From Microcella alkaliphila (GTDB lineage Bacteria > Actinomycetota > Actinomycetes > Actinomycetales > Microbacteriaceae), in the NCBI RefSeq assembly GCF_002355395.1, contig NZ_AP017315.1:2604001-2668000 (forward strand): 64,000 nucleotides of DNA. The letters are read 5' to 3'. The notes beneath the pieces are model-generated. The model was not told where the DNA came from, did no database searches, and saw only the letters and a program-made list of their open reading frames with translations. Within the stretch, counting starts at the first letter, position 1, and every line of letters begins with the position of its first letter. A program made the translations under genes and the position numbers. Below are positions 1 to 7,693 of the stretch, one piece after another.

Positions 1-242
1 CGGGTACGAAGTGCCGCGCGGATACCGATGACGATCAGCAACAGCACACTGAGGCCGCCGCTAACCGCCATTACATTTAGGGAAGCAAATCCCACTATTG
101 CTGGCCAGTTTGTGTCAGTGTCTGTTCCCGGCCAAAATTCAGTGCCGTTTGCTCGATAGATGCTGGTGAGGCCCGCTACGATGGCGAATGTCAACACCGA
201 CAAACCAAGAATTCCCAAACATCCAACTAGTAGCTTTTTCAT
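1..242 (-). CDS. Small two-helix membrane protein (C-terminus beyond window edge)
   Basis: An ATG at 242 opens a frame that runs off the left edge after 80 codons. Two hydrophobic segments (about residues 3-29 and 47-74) flank a polar loop with the motif RANGTEFWPGTDTD. The gene at 1570-1857 has the same layout and nearly the same loop (RANGMDFWPGTSAD), so the two are paralogs on the same strand, 1.3 kb apart. I recognise no family. The DUF2599 gene ends only 7 bases upstream, so the two may be cotranscribed. Base composition here is AT-richer than in the men genes. Confidence 0.6.
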   Translation of the reverse strand, partial: MKKLLVGCLGILGLSVLTFAIVAGLTSIYRANGTEFWPGTDTDTNWPAIVGFASLNVMAVSGGLSVLLLIVIGIRAALRT

Positions 243-249
243 CTCGTGC

Positions 250-780
250 CTACTTGATTCTGTTGCAGCGGTCCCAGGGGTTTGCGATCGACTGCCATGA
301 AAGCGCTGGTTGCCATGACTCCATGTTGTAGACCCCAGGCGGGAAGTATGCACCCACGACGTGACATACGAATTGTTGCTCAATGTTCCAGTTCCAAAAT
401 CCGATCTTTCCCTGTGAAGTAAGGTGAGCACGCACGTGGTCCACGTGAGGCGAGTGCAGGTTCCAGGCAATCTGCTTGCGGCCGGCCGCCGTAGGATTCG
501 CGTCTACTCTGTACCCACGCGGAAGATTTGTGACGACGTTAACCCAGGAGTACCAAACCGTACTTGCGGCGGCGACCGCATACACAGGGTAAGTCGGTGA
601 CTGACCCGGAGCCACCATCTGGGTGATCGTTGTGCCATCGATGACGATCTCGGTCGCCACTGGGTTGCCTTCTGCATCAGTCGAACCGCCATCGACAACG
701 CCGCCCACAAGCTGGCCGTGTTCACCGGTGAGCAGAACAGTTGTGGTGTCAGTGGCGCCACGAATCGTTGCACCTTGCAC
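250..780 (-). CDS. DUF2599-domain protein, 5' end missing or unclear
   Basis: The C-terminal half matches what I know of DUF2599, a domain of secreted Gram-positive proteins: an AWNLHSP stretch, then QQFVCHVVGA, then YNMESWQPALSW and a terminal DRCN, with two cysteines that could pair. Only the ATG at 780 offers a start, yet the same frame stays open with plausible coding sequence back to a TGA at 1024-1026, and that extra stretch contains no ATG, GTG or TTG. No signal peptide follows the ATG. The true N-terminus, including any export signal, therefore seems to have been lost or frameshifted near 1025. Function unknown. Confidence 0.55.
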   Translation of the reverse strand: MQGATIRGATDTTTVLLTGEHGQLVGGVVDGGSTDAEGNPVATEIVIDGTTITQMVAPGQSPTYPVYAVAAASTVWYSWVNVVTNLPRGYRVDANPTAAGRKQIAWNLHSPHVDHVRAHLTSQGKIGFWNWNIEQQFVCHVVGAYFPPGVYNMESWQPALSWQSIANPWDRCNRIK

Positions 781-1066
781 GTCCTCGGATAGCTCGAGTT
801 CGTAGGTCGCAACATCTCCGTCGAGGAGGGTGGTCGTCGTGAGAAGGGTCGCGCCATCGTCAACGATTTGCGGGTCCGGACTGGGCGCAACGAGGCGAGA
901 AGATTGCGCGTCGGCTGCAAATCGGATAGTGAAGCTTCCGCCCGGGCCGCTCAGGCCCGCGCCTCCACCCTCGATCTCTACGGTCGCTTCCGCCCGTGAA
1001 GCTCCCTCGGGAACAGATGGCGATCATCGGGGGGAGCAGCTGCTGTTAGAGAGCTTGCGGCCACGG

Positions 1067-1573
1067 ATGCGAGGCTGGAACCTTCGCGTTGGCTTCTTGT
1101 CGATCGATTCCGCCCTTGCTGATGGCGAGGAAACCATCGTGATGCTCGCCGCGTTTAGGCCCGTCACGGCCGAGCAACTGACCGTGTCGGTGAATGAACA
1201 GCTCTTGCACTCGGCTCTCCTCGCCTCGCACGCGAGCAGGCGGAAGCTGTCATCGACCGATATCGCCCGTGTCGTGCGATACCGTCAGGCGCTCGGAATC
1301 ACAGGCTCCGGATCAGTGACCGGTCTGTCGGGAACGACATTGGAAGCGGCGAGCGTGGGGTTCGCCATGTCCGGGCTCGGCCTCGGGGTCATCGCCGCTA
1401 CGCTTCCGCTGCTCGGCGTGATCGCAATCGCCATCGCGAGCGCGATCGAGTGGAACGAGGTTGACCTGCTCCGCCGCAGCGATGACCGCGTCTACGTGCG
1501 CAATCAGGTCGCGACGGCCTCGCTTATTGCGTTGCTCGCCGCCATTGGGTGGGCGGCGACGGCGCCGCTCTAG
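1067..1573 (+). CDS. Hypothetical membrane protein, probably 5'-truncated
   Basis: From about 1025 the plus strand encodes a credible protein that ends in a membrane region: a hairpin around GLGLGVIAATLPLLGVIAIA, a charged EWNEVDLLRRSDD loop, and a last hydrophobic helix. The ATG at 1067 is the first usable start, but the frame is open further upstream into sequence antisense to the DUF2599 gene and no ribosome site stands out. The 5' ends of this gene and of the opposing DUF2599 gene both fail near 1025, which suggests a breakpoint between two formerly divergent genes. Its stop overlaps the stop of the convergent gene at 1570. No family recognised. Confidence 0.45.
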   Translation: MRGWNLRVGFLSIDSALADGEETIVMLAAFRPVTAEQLTVSVNEQLLHSALLASHASRRKLSSTDIARVVRYRQALGITGSGSVTGLSGTTLEAASVGFAMSGLGLGVIAATLPLLGVIAIAIASAIEWNEVDLLRRSDDRVYVRNQVATASLIALLAAIGWAATAPL

Positions 1574-1857
1574 CCGCGGCCCGCGGGCGCGCGGTCGTCA
1601 CGGTCCTGGTCGTGCCGATGACGAAGTGCGGCCCGGATGCCGATGCTGATCAGCAGCAGCACGCACAGCGCCGCGGTGAGCGGCATGGCGGCGAGAGACG
1701 CGTATCCCACGGCTGCCGGCCAGTTGTTGTCAGCACTAGTGCCTGGCCAGAAGTCCATGCCGTTCGCCCGGAAAATGCCGGTGACAACCACGACCATCGT
1801 GTAGCCCAAGACCGATAAGCCGAAGAGCACCGCAGTGCCTGCAAGGAGTTTCGTCAT
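1570..1857 (-). CDS. Small two-helix membrane protein (paralog of the one at 1-242)
   Basis: A 95-residue protein starting at the ATG at 1857 (MTKLLAG). An upstream ATG at 1920 would add 21 residues without hydrophobic character, so I prefer the inner start, which matches the paralog's N-terminus. It has a first helix around residues 3-28, the loop RANGMDFWPGTSAD, a second helix around 48-74, then a basic, charged tail (ALRHRHDQDRDDR). It closely resembles the truncated gene at the window's left edge. Function unknown. Confidence 0.65.
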   Translation of the reverse strand: MTKLLAGTAVLFGLSVLGYTMVVVVTGIFRANGMDFWPGTSADNNWPAAVGYASLAAMPLTAALCVLLLISIGIRAALRHRHDQDRDDRAPAGRG

Positions 1858-2013
1858 TGGCCCGCACTTCGAATCGGTATGGACAACTTCATTGATCGTC
1901 TGTCGACTTTCGCTCAGCAAGGAGATTACAGCGTCGTCGGCGACTGCGGGCGGAGCCGGGCTCGCGTCGCGGCTTAGGCAAAGCGGGCTGCGTCGAAGAG
2001 CGTGCTTACGGCC

Positions 2014-3753
2014 TCACTCATCGTCGAAGGGCACCTCGACGACGAGCAGGGGCTCGGGGGCGGTGAGGGCGTCGTCGAGATCGGCGCGGGTGGCGGCCTT
2101 CCGGTAGGCCCAGCCGCCGGCCGCCGCGAGTGCGGCGATGTCGATCGCGTGGGGGGTGCGCATGACGCGCTCGTAGTCGTCGGGGTTCGCGGTCGCGGCC
2201 ACCTCGAGCTGGTCGAAGATCGTGCCGCCGCGGTCGTTGCCGACGAACAGGTGCACGCGTACCCCCTCGGGGAGGGGCACGAGCAGGGCGCCGGCGTCGT
2301 GGATGAGCGCGAGGTCGCCCAGCAGCACGCGGGTCGTGCCGGTCTGGGGCGCGGCGTCGCGGGCGGCGAGGGCGATGCCCGTCGCCGTCGCGATCGTGCC
2401 GTCGATGCCGGCGAGGCCGCGGTTCGCGTGAACGCGAATGTTCTTGCCCGGCACCAGCCGGTCGGCCTCGCGAATGAGGCGCGACGCGGCGATGACGAGG
2501 CGGTCATGCGGCCAGGTGGATGCCCACACGGCTTTCGCGAGCATCCGCCGGTCGACGCGTTGGCGCAGAATCGCGGCCTCCGCCTTCGCGAAGGCGAGGC
2601 GCACGCTCATGTCGGTCGAGGCGGACTGCTCGAGGTCGGGCGCCGGGTCGTCGGGCGCCGTCGACTCGAGCACGGCGCGGCTCATCGCGACCCAGCCGCC
2701 CACCCAGCGGCGCACCGCCTGCGGGTCGGGCTTCCCGATGACCCGCACGTCGTCGACGACGCGGGCGCGGTGGCCGGGGTTGTAGGCGTCGGCGCCGGGT
2801 GCGCGCACGACGATCACCTCGACGTCGTCGCGTTCGAGCAACTGCGGAACCTCGCGGCTCAGCGTCGGGTGGCCGAGCACGACGGCGCGTCCTACCGCCT
2901 CGCCGTGCGGGCCGCGCAACACCTCGCGGTAGGCGACAACGGCGTGCCGGCCGAAGCGGGCACCGCTCGAGACCTCGGCGATGAGCGGGGCGCCGAGCGC
3001 CACGGCGAGCTCCTCGGCGCGGGGGCCGGCGCCGTGCCCGGCGACGACGATGGTCGCGTCGTCGGGTTCGAGATCGACCACCTCGGGGCCGAGGGTGCGC
3101 CGCCAGAGCGGGTGAGCATCCCCGTCGACGTCATCGTCGCCGAGGGTCGCCACAGTCTCGGGGATGCTCGGCTCGCTTCCGCTCAGCGGCTCGCGGTACG
3201 CGAGGTTCAGGTGCACGGGGCCGTCGGCGGCCGCGCGCAGGGCCAGCTCGGCGAGGTCGCGCACCTCGTCGAGTTCTCCGGGGGCACCGGTCGGGGCGGG
3301 AATGTCCCAGTCGGCGGCGACCATGTCGCCGAAGATGCCGACCTGGTTTGTCGTCTGGTTGGCGCCGATGCCGCGCAGCTCGGCCGGCCGGTCGGCCGTC
3401 AGCAGGATGAGGGGCACGCCGGAATGGTGCGCCTCCAGGACGGCGGGGTGCAGGTTCGCGACCGCCGTGCCCGAGGTGCAGATCACGGCGACCGGCCTGC
3501 CGGTCTCGACGGCGAGGCCGAGGGCGGTGAAGCCCGCCACCCGCTCGTCGATGCGCACGTGCACGGTGATGAGCCCGGCGCGATCCAGCGCCGCGGCGGC
3601 GAGCGCGAGCGCCTGAGAGCGCGACCCGGGGCTCACGACCACATGCTCGAGGCCGAGGGCGTGCATCCCGTGAAGGAGCGCCACGGCCGCGTCTGCGGCC
3701 GGGCTGGCGGGGGCCTTAGCTGGCTGTTCCGGCGCGGGGGGTGTCGTCGTCAT
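2014..3753 (-). CDS. menD: MenD, SEPHCHC synthase
   Basis: 2-succinyl-5-enolpyruvyl-6-hydroxy-3-cyclohexene-1-carboxylate synthase is the thiamine-diphosphate enzyme that joins isochorismate and 2-oxoglutarate in menaquinone synthesis. Seen: VVVSPGSRSQALA near the N-terminus, DERVAGFTALG holding the cofactor-activating Glu, TSGTAVANLHPAV, and ADRPAELRGIGANQTTNQ; a second ThDP-fold half follows (GDLALIHDAGALL, FVGNDRGGTIF). About 579 residues, normal for MenD. I start at the ATG at 3753; the frame is open to 3846 but the extra residues are antisense-like. The start lies inside the end of the upstream PLDc_N gene, a 38-base overlap, so translation is probably coupled. menA, menE, menB and menC lie nearby. 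Confidence 0.95.
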   Translation of the reverse strand: MTTTPPAPEQPAKAPASPAADAAVALLHGMHALGLEHVVVSPGSRSQALALAAAALDRAGLITVHVRIDERVAGFTALGLAVETGRPVAVICTSGTAVANLHPAVLEAHHSGVPLILLTADRPAELRGIGANQTTNQVGIFGDMVAADWDIPAPTGAPGELDEVRDLAELALRAAADGPVHLNLAYREPLSGSEPSIPETVATLGDDDVDGDAHPLWRRTLGPEVVDLEPDDATIVVAGHGAGPRAEELAVALGAPLIAEVSSGARFGRHAVVAYREVLRGPHGEAVGRAVVLGHPTLSREVPQLLERDDVEVIVVRAPGADAYNPGHRARVVDDVRVIGKPDPQAVRRWVGGWVAMSRAVLESTAPDDPAPDLEQSASTDMSVRLAFAKAEAAILRQRVDRRMLAKAVWASTWPHDRLVIAASRLIREADRLVPGKNIRVHANRGLAGIDGTIATATGIALAARDAAPQTGTTRVLLGDLALIHDAGALLVPLPEGVRVHLFVGNDRGGTIFDQLEVAATANPDDYERVMRTPHAIDIAALAAAGGWAYRKAATRADLDDALTAPEPLLVVEVPFDDE

Positions 3754-4096
3754 CGTCGTCGTCCTCCGCCTCCAGGTCGGCCAGCTCTTGCTCGAGGCGG
3801 CGCAGACGCTCGTCCTGCTCGGCGCGGCGCTGTATCTCCTCCGCACTGAGCGAGCTCAGGAACGTGGGGTCGTCATCGGGCGCCGTGGGTGGGGCCATGC
3901 GTCGCGGGCCGCGCTTCGCCTTGCCGATCGTGAGCCACAGCACGCCACCGATCACCGGCAGCAACACCGTGATCAGCGCCCACGCGGGCTTCGCCACACC
4001 GCGCACACGCGACCGCTCCGTCATCAGCACATCGACGAGCGCGTAGATAGTGAACGCGACCGCGACCACACCGCCGATGATGATGAACCTGACCAT
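3716..4096 (-). CDS. PLDc_N-domain membrane protein with acidic tail
   Basis: A short protein with two N-terminal transmembrane helices (MVRFIIIGGVVAVAFTIYAL, then WALITVLLPVIGGVLWLTIG) and the basic GKAKRGPRR turn typical of the PLDc_N (cardiolipin-synthase N-terminal-like) family of actinobacteria. The rest is a charged helix (EEIQRRAEQDERLRRLEQEL, likely coiled coil) ending in a run of seven aspartates. I choose the ATG at 4096 over 4129 because a TACACT -10 box ends 7 bases upstream of it, fitting a leaderless transcript. The Asp run is coded by GAT/GAC triplets that overlap the menD start. Precise role unknown. Confidence 0.8.
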   Translation of the reverse strand: MVRFIIIGGVVAVAFTIYALVDVLMTERSRVRGVAKPAWALITVLLPVIGGVLWLTIGKAKRGPRRMAPPTAPDDDPTFLSSLSAEEIQRRAEQDERLRRLEQELADLEAEDDDDDDDTPRAGTAS

Positions 4097-4187
4097 GCTC
4101 TGGAGTGTACGCACGAGCGCTGGATGCATCGTGAGTGCGCCCTCGGCGCCCGGTGGATGCTCGGGGGCGCGTCCGTAGACTAGTCGC

Positions 4188-4514
4188 GTGCGCCCCTGGA
4201 TCGTCTACAGCCTGCTTCGCTTCGGCATCTTCGCCGCCCTGTTCGCGCTCCTCGCGGTCTTCTTGCGGCTGCCCCTGCAATCAATGGGCATTGCCGGGTT
4301 CGCGCACTACATGATTGCCGCGCTCGCGGCCGCGCTCATCTCGCTGGCGACCTCCTACATTTTCTTCGCGAAGCTGCGCGCGGCCGTCGCGAGTGACATC
4401 GCCGAGCGGCGCGCCCGCGCGAACCGAGGTGAGGTCGACGACGACACGGCCAAAGAGGATGCGCTGCTCGACGGTGAGACGCCCGGTGCGGGCCCCGCCG
4501 AAACGCCCCGCTGA
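4188..4514 (+). CDS. DUF4229 membrane protein
   Basis: A 108-residue protein starting at a GTG (4188) six bases after a TAGACT -10 box. Two transmembrane helices (WIVYSLLRFGIFAALFALLA and AHYMIAALAAALISLATSYI) are followed by a charged helix FAKLRAAVASDIAERRARAN and an acidic tail. This is the usual layout of DUF4229, a small actinobacterial family commonly found between menaquinone genes. Function unknown. It is transcribed toward menA and convergent with it; the two stops are 14 bases apart. Confidence 0.85.
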   Translation: MRPWIVYSLLRFGIFAALFALLAVFLRLPLQSMGIAGFAHYMIAALAAALISLATSYIFFAKLRAAVASDIAERRARANRGEVDDDTAKEDALLDGETPGAGPAETPR

Positions 4515-4528
4515 GTGAGCGCTGCGGC

Positions 4529-5512
4529 CTAGAACGCGATCGCCGCGCCGAGTGCTGCCGCGAACACGAGCGCCGCGAGGCTCGTCAACTGCAGGGCGAG
4601 GATCAACTCCCGCGGGGTGCGCGCCGTCACCACGATGAGGCTCACCGGCATCGTGATCAGCAGCGTGAAGAACGCCAGTGGGGCCGCCGGGAACAGGATG
4701 AGGAACCACGCCAGCCCCGCGAAGGGCAGCGCCAGCAGCACGACGAACACGATGCGGGAGCGCACCGACCCGAAACGCACCGCCAACGTGCGCTTGCCGA
4801 CCTGGGCATCCTGGTCGATGTCGCGGATGTTGTTGACGAGCAGAATCGCGGCCGCGAACAGGCCTAGCTGCACGCCGGCGATCCACGACTCGAGCGGGGC
4901 GGTACCGGTCTGGATGAACGTGGTGCCGACAACCGCGACCGGCCCGAAGAACAGGAACGCGACCAGCTCGCCGAGGCCCGCGTAGCCGTACGGGCGCGTC
5001 CCGCCCGTGTAGAACCAGGCGGCGACGATCGCGACGGCACCCACGGCGATCAGCCACCACAGCTGGGTGAGCACGACGATCGCGAGGCCGGCGACCGCCG
5101 CGAGGCCAAAGAACACGAGCGCGACGGTCAGTGCCGTGCGGGGCTTCGCCGCGCCGGATCCGGTGAGCCGGCTCGGGCCGACGCGCACCGCGTCGGTGCC
5201 GCGCACCCCGTCGCTGTAGTCGTTGGCGTAATTCACGCCGACCTGCAAAAACACGGCGACGGCGAGCGCCAGGCCCGCCAACACCGGATCGAAGGCAGAA
5301 AACCAGTGCGCGACCGCCGAGCCCAGGATGACCGGGGCGAGCGCCAGGGTCAGCGTGCGCGGGCGCGCACCGCCGACCCAGTCGCGGGCCGTCGCCGGGC
5401 GCACCGCCGCGGGGTTGCCGCTGCGCGAGGGGTCGGTCTTCCGGCGCGTCGACGCCGCCGAGTTCCGGGAGACTGCCTTCGCCGCGCGCTTCTTCGGGGT
5501 GCTCTTCGCCAC
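4529..5512 (-). CDS. menA: MenA, 1,4-dihydroxy-2-naphthoate polyprenyltransferase
   Basis: Integral-membrane UbiA-family enzyme that attaches the polyprenyl chain to 1,4-dihydroxy-2-naphthoate, giving demethylmenaquinone. The Asp-rich prenyl-diphosphate motif is clear (GVNYANDYSDGVRGTD), and the second motif is NNIRDIDQDAQVGKRTLAV. About eight hydrophobic segments span the rest. The first 40 residues are a basic, unstructured extension (TPKKRAAKAV, TRRKTDPSRS). It starts with a GTG at 5512, with a TAGAAT -10 box six bases upstream that overlaps the end of menE. This gives it its own leaderless promoter inside the men cluster. Confidence 0.95.
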   Translation of the reverse strand: MAKSTPKKRAAKAVSRNSAASTRRKTDPSRSGNPAAVRPATARDWVGGARPRTLTLALAPVILGSAVAHWFSAFDPVLAGLALAVAVFLQVGVNYANDYSDGVRGTDAVRVGPSRLTGSGAAKPRTALTVALVFFGLAAVAGLAIVVLTQLWWLIAVGAVAIVAAWFYTGGTRPYGYAGLGELVAFLFFGPVAVVGTTFIQTGTAPLESWIAGVQLGLFAAAILLVNNIRDIDQDAQVGKRTLAVRFGSVRSRIVFVVLLALPFAGLAWFLILFPAAPLAFFTLLITMPVSLIVVTARTPRELILALQLTSLAALVFAAALGAAIAF

Positions 5513-5521
5513 GGGCCGATT

Positions 5522-6676
5522 CTAGGAGCCGGACGAACCGGCGCCCGCCCCCGCCACGAGGCGCGCCGCCGCCAGCCGGTCGGGCTTGCCGCTCGGCAGC
5601 AGCGGCAGGGCGCCGACCGTGACGATGCGGTCGGGGCGAGCCTCGGGGCCGAGCGCTGCGCCGACGACGCGACGGAGTGCATCCCGATCGGGGCGCGCCG
5701 CCGTGACGACCACCGGCACCTCGCCCCACTCGACGTGGTGACCGGCGACAACGACCGCGTCGGCGAGGCCCGGCTGTTCCCGCACCAGGCGCTCCACCGC
5801 GGCGAGACGCACCTTCACGCCACCGGAGACGATCACGTCGTCGATGCGGCCCGTGACGCGCAGCACGCCGTCGACGACCTCGCCAGCGTCGTCGGTGCGG
5901 TACCAGCGCTGCTGGTCATGTTCAACGAAGGCGTCGGCCGTGCGCTCGGGGTCGCCGAGGTAGTACTCGGCGAGGGTCGGCCCGCCGAGCTCGACCCGGC
6001 CGTCGGCGATGCGCACCTCGGTCTGGCCGATCGGCACTCCGTCGTAGACGACGCCGCCGCAGGTCTCGCTCGAGCCGTACGTGCGCGTGATCGCCCATCC
6101 GTGCGCGCGGGCCCGGTCGATGAGCGCCGCGGGGGTGGCCTGGCCGCCGACCAGGATGCGGTCGAATCCGGCGAGCGCCGCCGCCACCTCGGCGTTCTCG
6201 TCGGCCTCGTCGAGCAGCCGACTGAGCTGCGCGGGAACGAGCGCCGTGTAGCGGTGCTTCTCGGTGAAGCGGCCGATGGCGGTGAGCACGTCAGCCGCGC
6301 CCATTCGGCCCGGCGCGATCGGCACGGGGTCGACCCCGGAGGCCAGCGAGCGGGCGAGCACGTTGCTGCCGGCGATGTAGTGGACGGGGAGGGCGAGCAT
6401 CCACTGACCGGGTTCGCCGAGCGCGCCGGTCGACGCGGCGGCGCTCGCGAGCACGGCGTCGGCGCTGAGCGCGACGCGCTTCGGGCGGCCCGTCGTGCCG
6501 CTCGTCTCAACCACGAGCGCGATGCGCTGTTCGACCTCGAGCGGGGCCGTGTGCACGGGGTTCACCCCGCCGCCGCGGAACAGCACGGCGGGCCCGTCGC
6601 CCGCGAGCGCGTGGCGCAGGGCCGCAAGGCAGGCGAGTGGGTCGGCCGAGTCGACGACGGCGAGCGGGCGAGTCAC
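5522..6676 (-). CDS. menE: MenE, o-succinylbenzoate-CoA ligase
   Basis: Adenylating enzyme (ANL superfamily) that activates o-succinylbenzoate with ATP and CoA. Seen: the P-loop-like TSGTTGRPKRV near residue 60, the GSSET motif in RTYGSSETCGG, YRTDDAGEVVDGVLRVTGR with the ATP-ribose-binding Asp and hinge Arg, and LPLLPSGKPDR carrying the C-terminal catalytic Lys. At 384 residues it is compact, as in other actinobacterial MenE. The GTG start at 6676 follows a TAGCGT box by six bases. It lies between menB and menA on the same strand. Confidence 0.93.
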   Translation of the reverse strand: MTRPLAVVDSADPLACLAALRHALAGDGPAVLFRGGGVNPVHTAPLEVEQRIALVVETSGTTGRPKRVALSADAVLASAAASTGALGEPGQWMLALPVHYIAGSNVLARSLASGVDPVPIAPGRMGAADVLTAIGRFTEKHRYTALVPAQLSRLLDEADENAEVAAALAGFDRILVGGQATPAALIDRARAHGWAITRTYGSSETCGGVVYDGVPIGQTEVRIADGRVELGGPTLAEYYLGDPERTADAFVEHDQQRWYRTDDAGEVVDGVLRVTGRIDDVIVSGGVKVRLAAVERLVREQPGLADAVVVAGHHVEWGEVPVVVTAARPDRDALRRVVGAALGPEARPDRIVTVGALPLLPSGKPDRLAAARLVAGAGAGSSGS

Positions 6677-6733
6677 ACGGTCACGCTAGCGCGCGCCGCT
6701 GGTCGGTCGCTCGCGGGCGGCTGGGGATGCGCG

Positions 6734-7651
6734 TCAGTACTGCCAGGGGAACGGCGACCAGTCAGGCGCTCGCTTCTCAAGGAACGAGTCGCGCCCCTCG
6801 ACCGCCTCGTCGGTGCCGTACGCCAGCCGCGTCGCCTCCCCCGCGAACAGCTGCTGGCCGACGAGCCCGTCGTCGGTGAGGTTCATCGCGTACTTCAGCA
6901 TGCGGATCGCCGTCGGCGACTTGGTGAGGATCGTCTCTGCCCACTCGAGCCCGACGGCCTCCAGCTCGGCGTGCGGCACGACGGCGTTGACGGTGCCCAT
7001 CTCGTACGCCCGCTCGGCGTCGTACTCACGAGCGAGGAAGAAGATCTCGCGCGCCACCTTCTGGCCGACCTGCTTGGCCAGGTACGCGCTGCCGTAGCCG
7101 GCGTCGAAGGATCCGACGTCGGCGTCGGTCTGCTTGAAGCGGGCGTGCTCGCGGCTCGCGATCGTCATGTCGCACACGACGTGCAACGAGTGTCCGCCGC
7201 CGGCGGCCCAGCCGGGGACGAGCGCGATGACGACCTTCGGCATGAAGCGGATCAGCCGCTGCACCTCGAGGATGTGCAGCCTGCTGGCGCGCGCGGTGTC
7301 GACCGTGTCGGCCGTCTCCCCCTCGGCGTACTGATAGCCGGCCCGCCCGCGGATGCGCTGGTCACCACCGGAACAGAAGGCCCACCCGCCGTCCTTCGGG
7401 CTCGGGCCGTTGCCGGTCAGCAGCACGACGCCGATGCGGGGGTTCTGCCGCGCATCGTCGAGTGCCCGGTACAGCTCGTCGACCGTGTGCGGGCGGAAGG
7501 CGTTGCGCACCTCGGGCCGGTCGAACGCGACGCGGGCGATACGTCCGGACGTGTCGTGGTGGTACGTCAGGTCGGTCAGGTCGTCGAAGCCGGGCGCGAC
7601 CACCCAGCGCGACGGGTCGAACGTCTCAGATACCTGCGCAGCGTCGGCCAT
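6734..7651 (-). CDS. menB: MenB, 1,4-dihydroxy-2-naphthoyl-CoA synthase
   Basis: Crotonase-fold enzyme that closes the second ring of the naphthoquinone from o-succinylbenzoyl-CoA. Seen: the oxyanion-hole motif AFCSGGDQRIRG, GWAAGGGHSLHVVCDMTIAS, the MenB signature SFDAGYGSAYLA, and the C-terminal KRAPDWSPFPWQY that closes the active site in this family. The length of 305 residues is usual. The ATG at 7651 follows a TAGGCT box by six bases. It is divergent from menC, with only 42 bases between the two starts, so their promoters sit back to back. Confidence 0.96.
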   Translation of the reverse strand: MADAAQVSETFDPSRWVVAPGFDDLTDLTYHHDTSGRIARVAFDRPEVRNAFRPHTVDELYRALDDARQNPRIGVVLLTGNGPSPKDGGWAFCSGGDQRIRGRAGYQYAEGETADTVDTARASRLHILEVQRLIRFMPKVVIALVPGWAAGGGHSLHVVCDMTIASREHARFKQTDADVGSFDAGYGSAYLAKQVGQKVAREIFFLAREYDAERAYEMGTVNAVVPHAELEAVGLEWAETILTKSPTAIRMLKYAMNLTDDGLVGQQLFAGEATRLAYGTDEAVEGRDSFLEKRAPDWSPFPWQY

Positions 7652-7693
7652 GCCGCAAGCCTACGACCGCCACCCGAGTGCCAGACTGAGCAG

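Noticed and set aside
2002..3849. 615-residue plus-strand frame opposite menD
   Set aside because: Antisense shadow; menD on the minus strand carries all expected ThDP-enzyme motifs.
5306..7693. Very long plus-strand open frame running antisense through menE and menB into menC
   Set aside because: It lies opposite genes with clear catalytic motifs; only the part from 7694 is real (menC). High GC removes stop codons from antisense frames.
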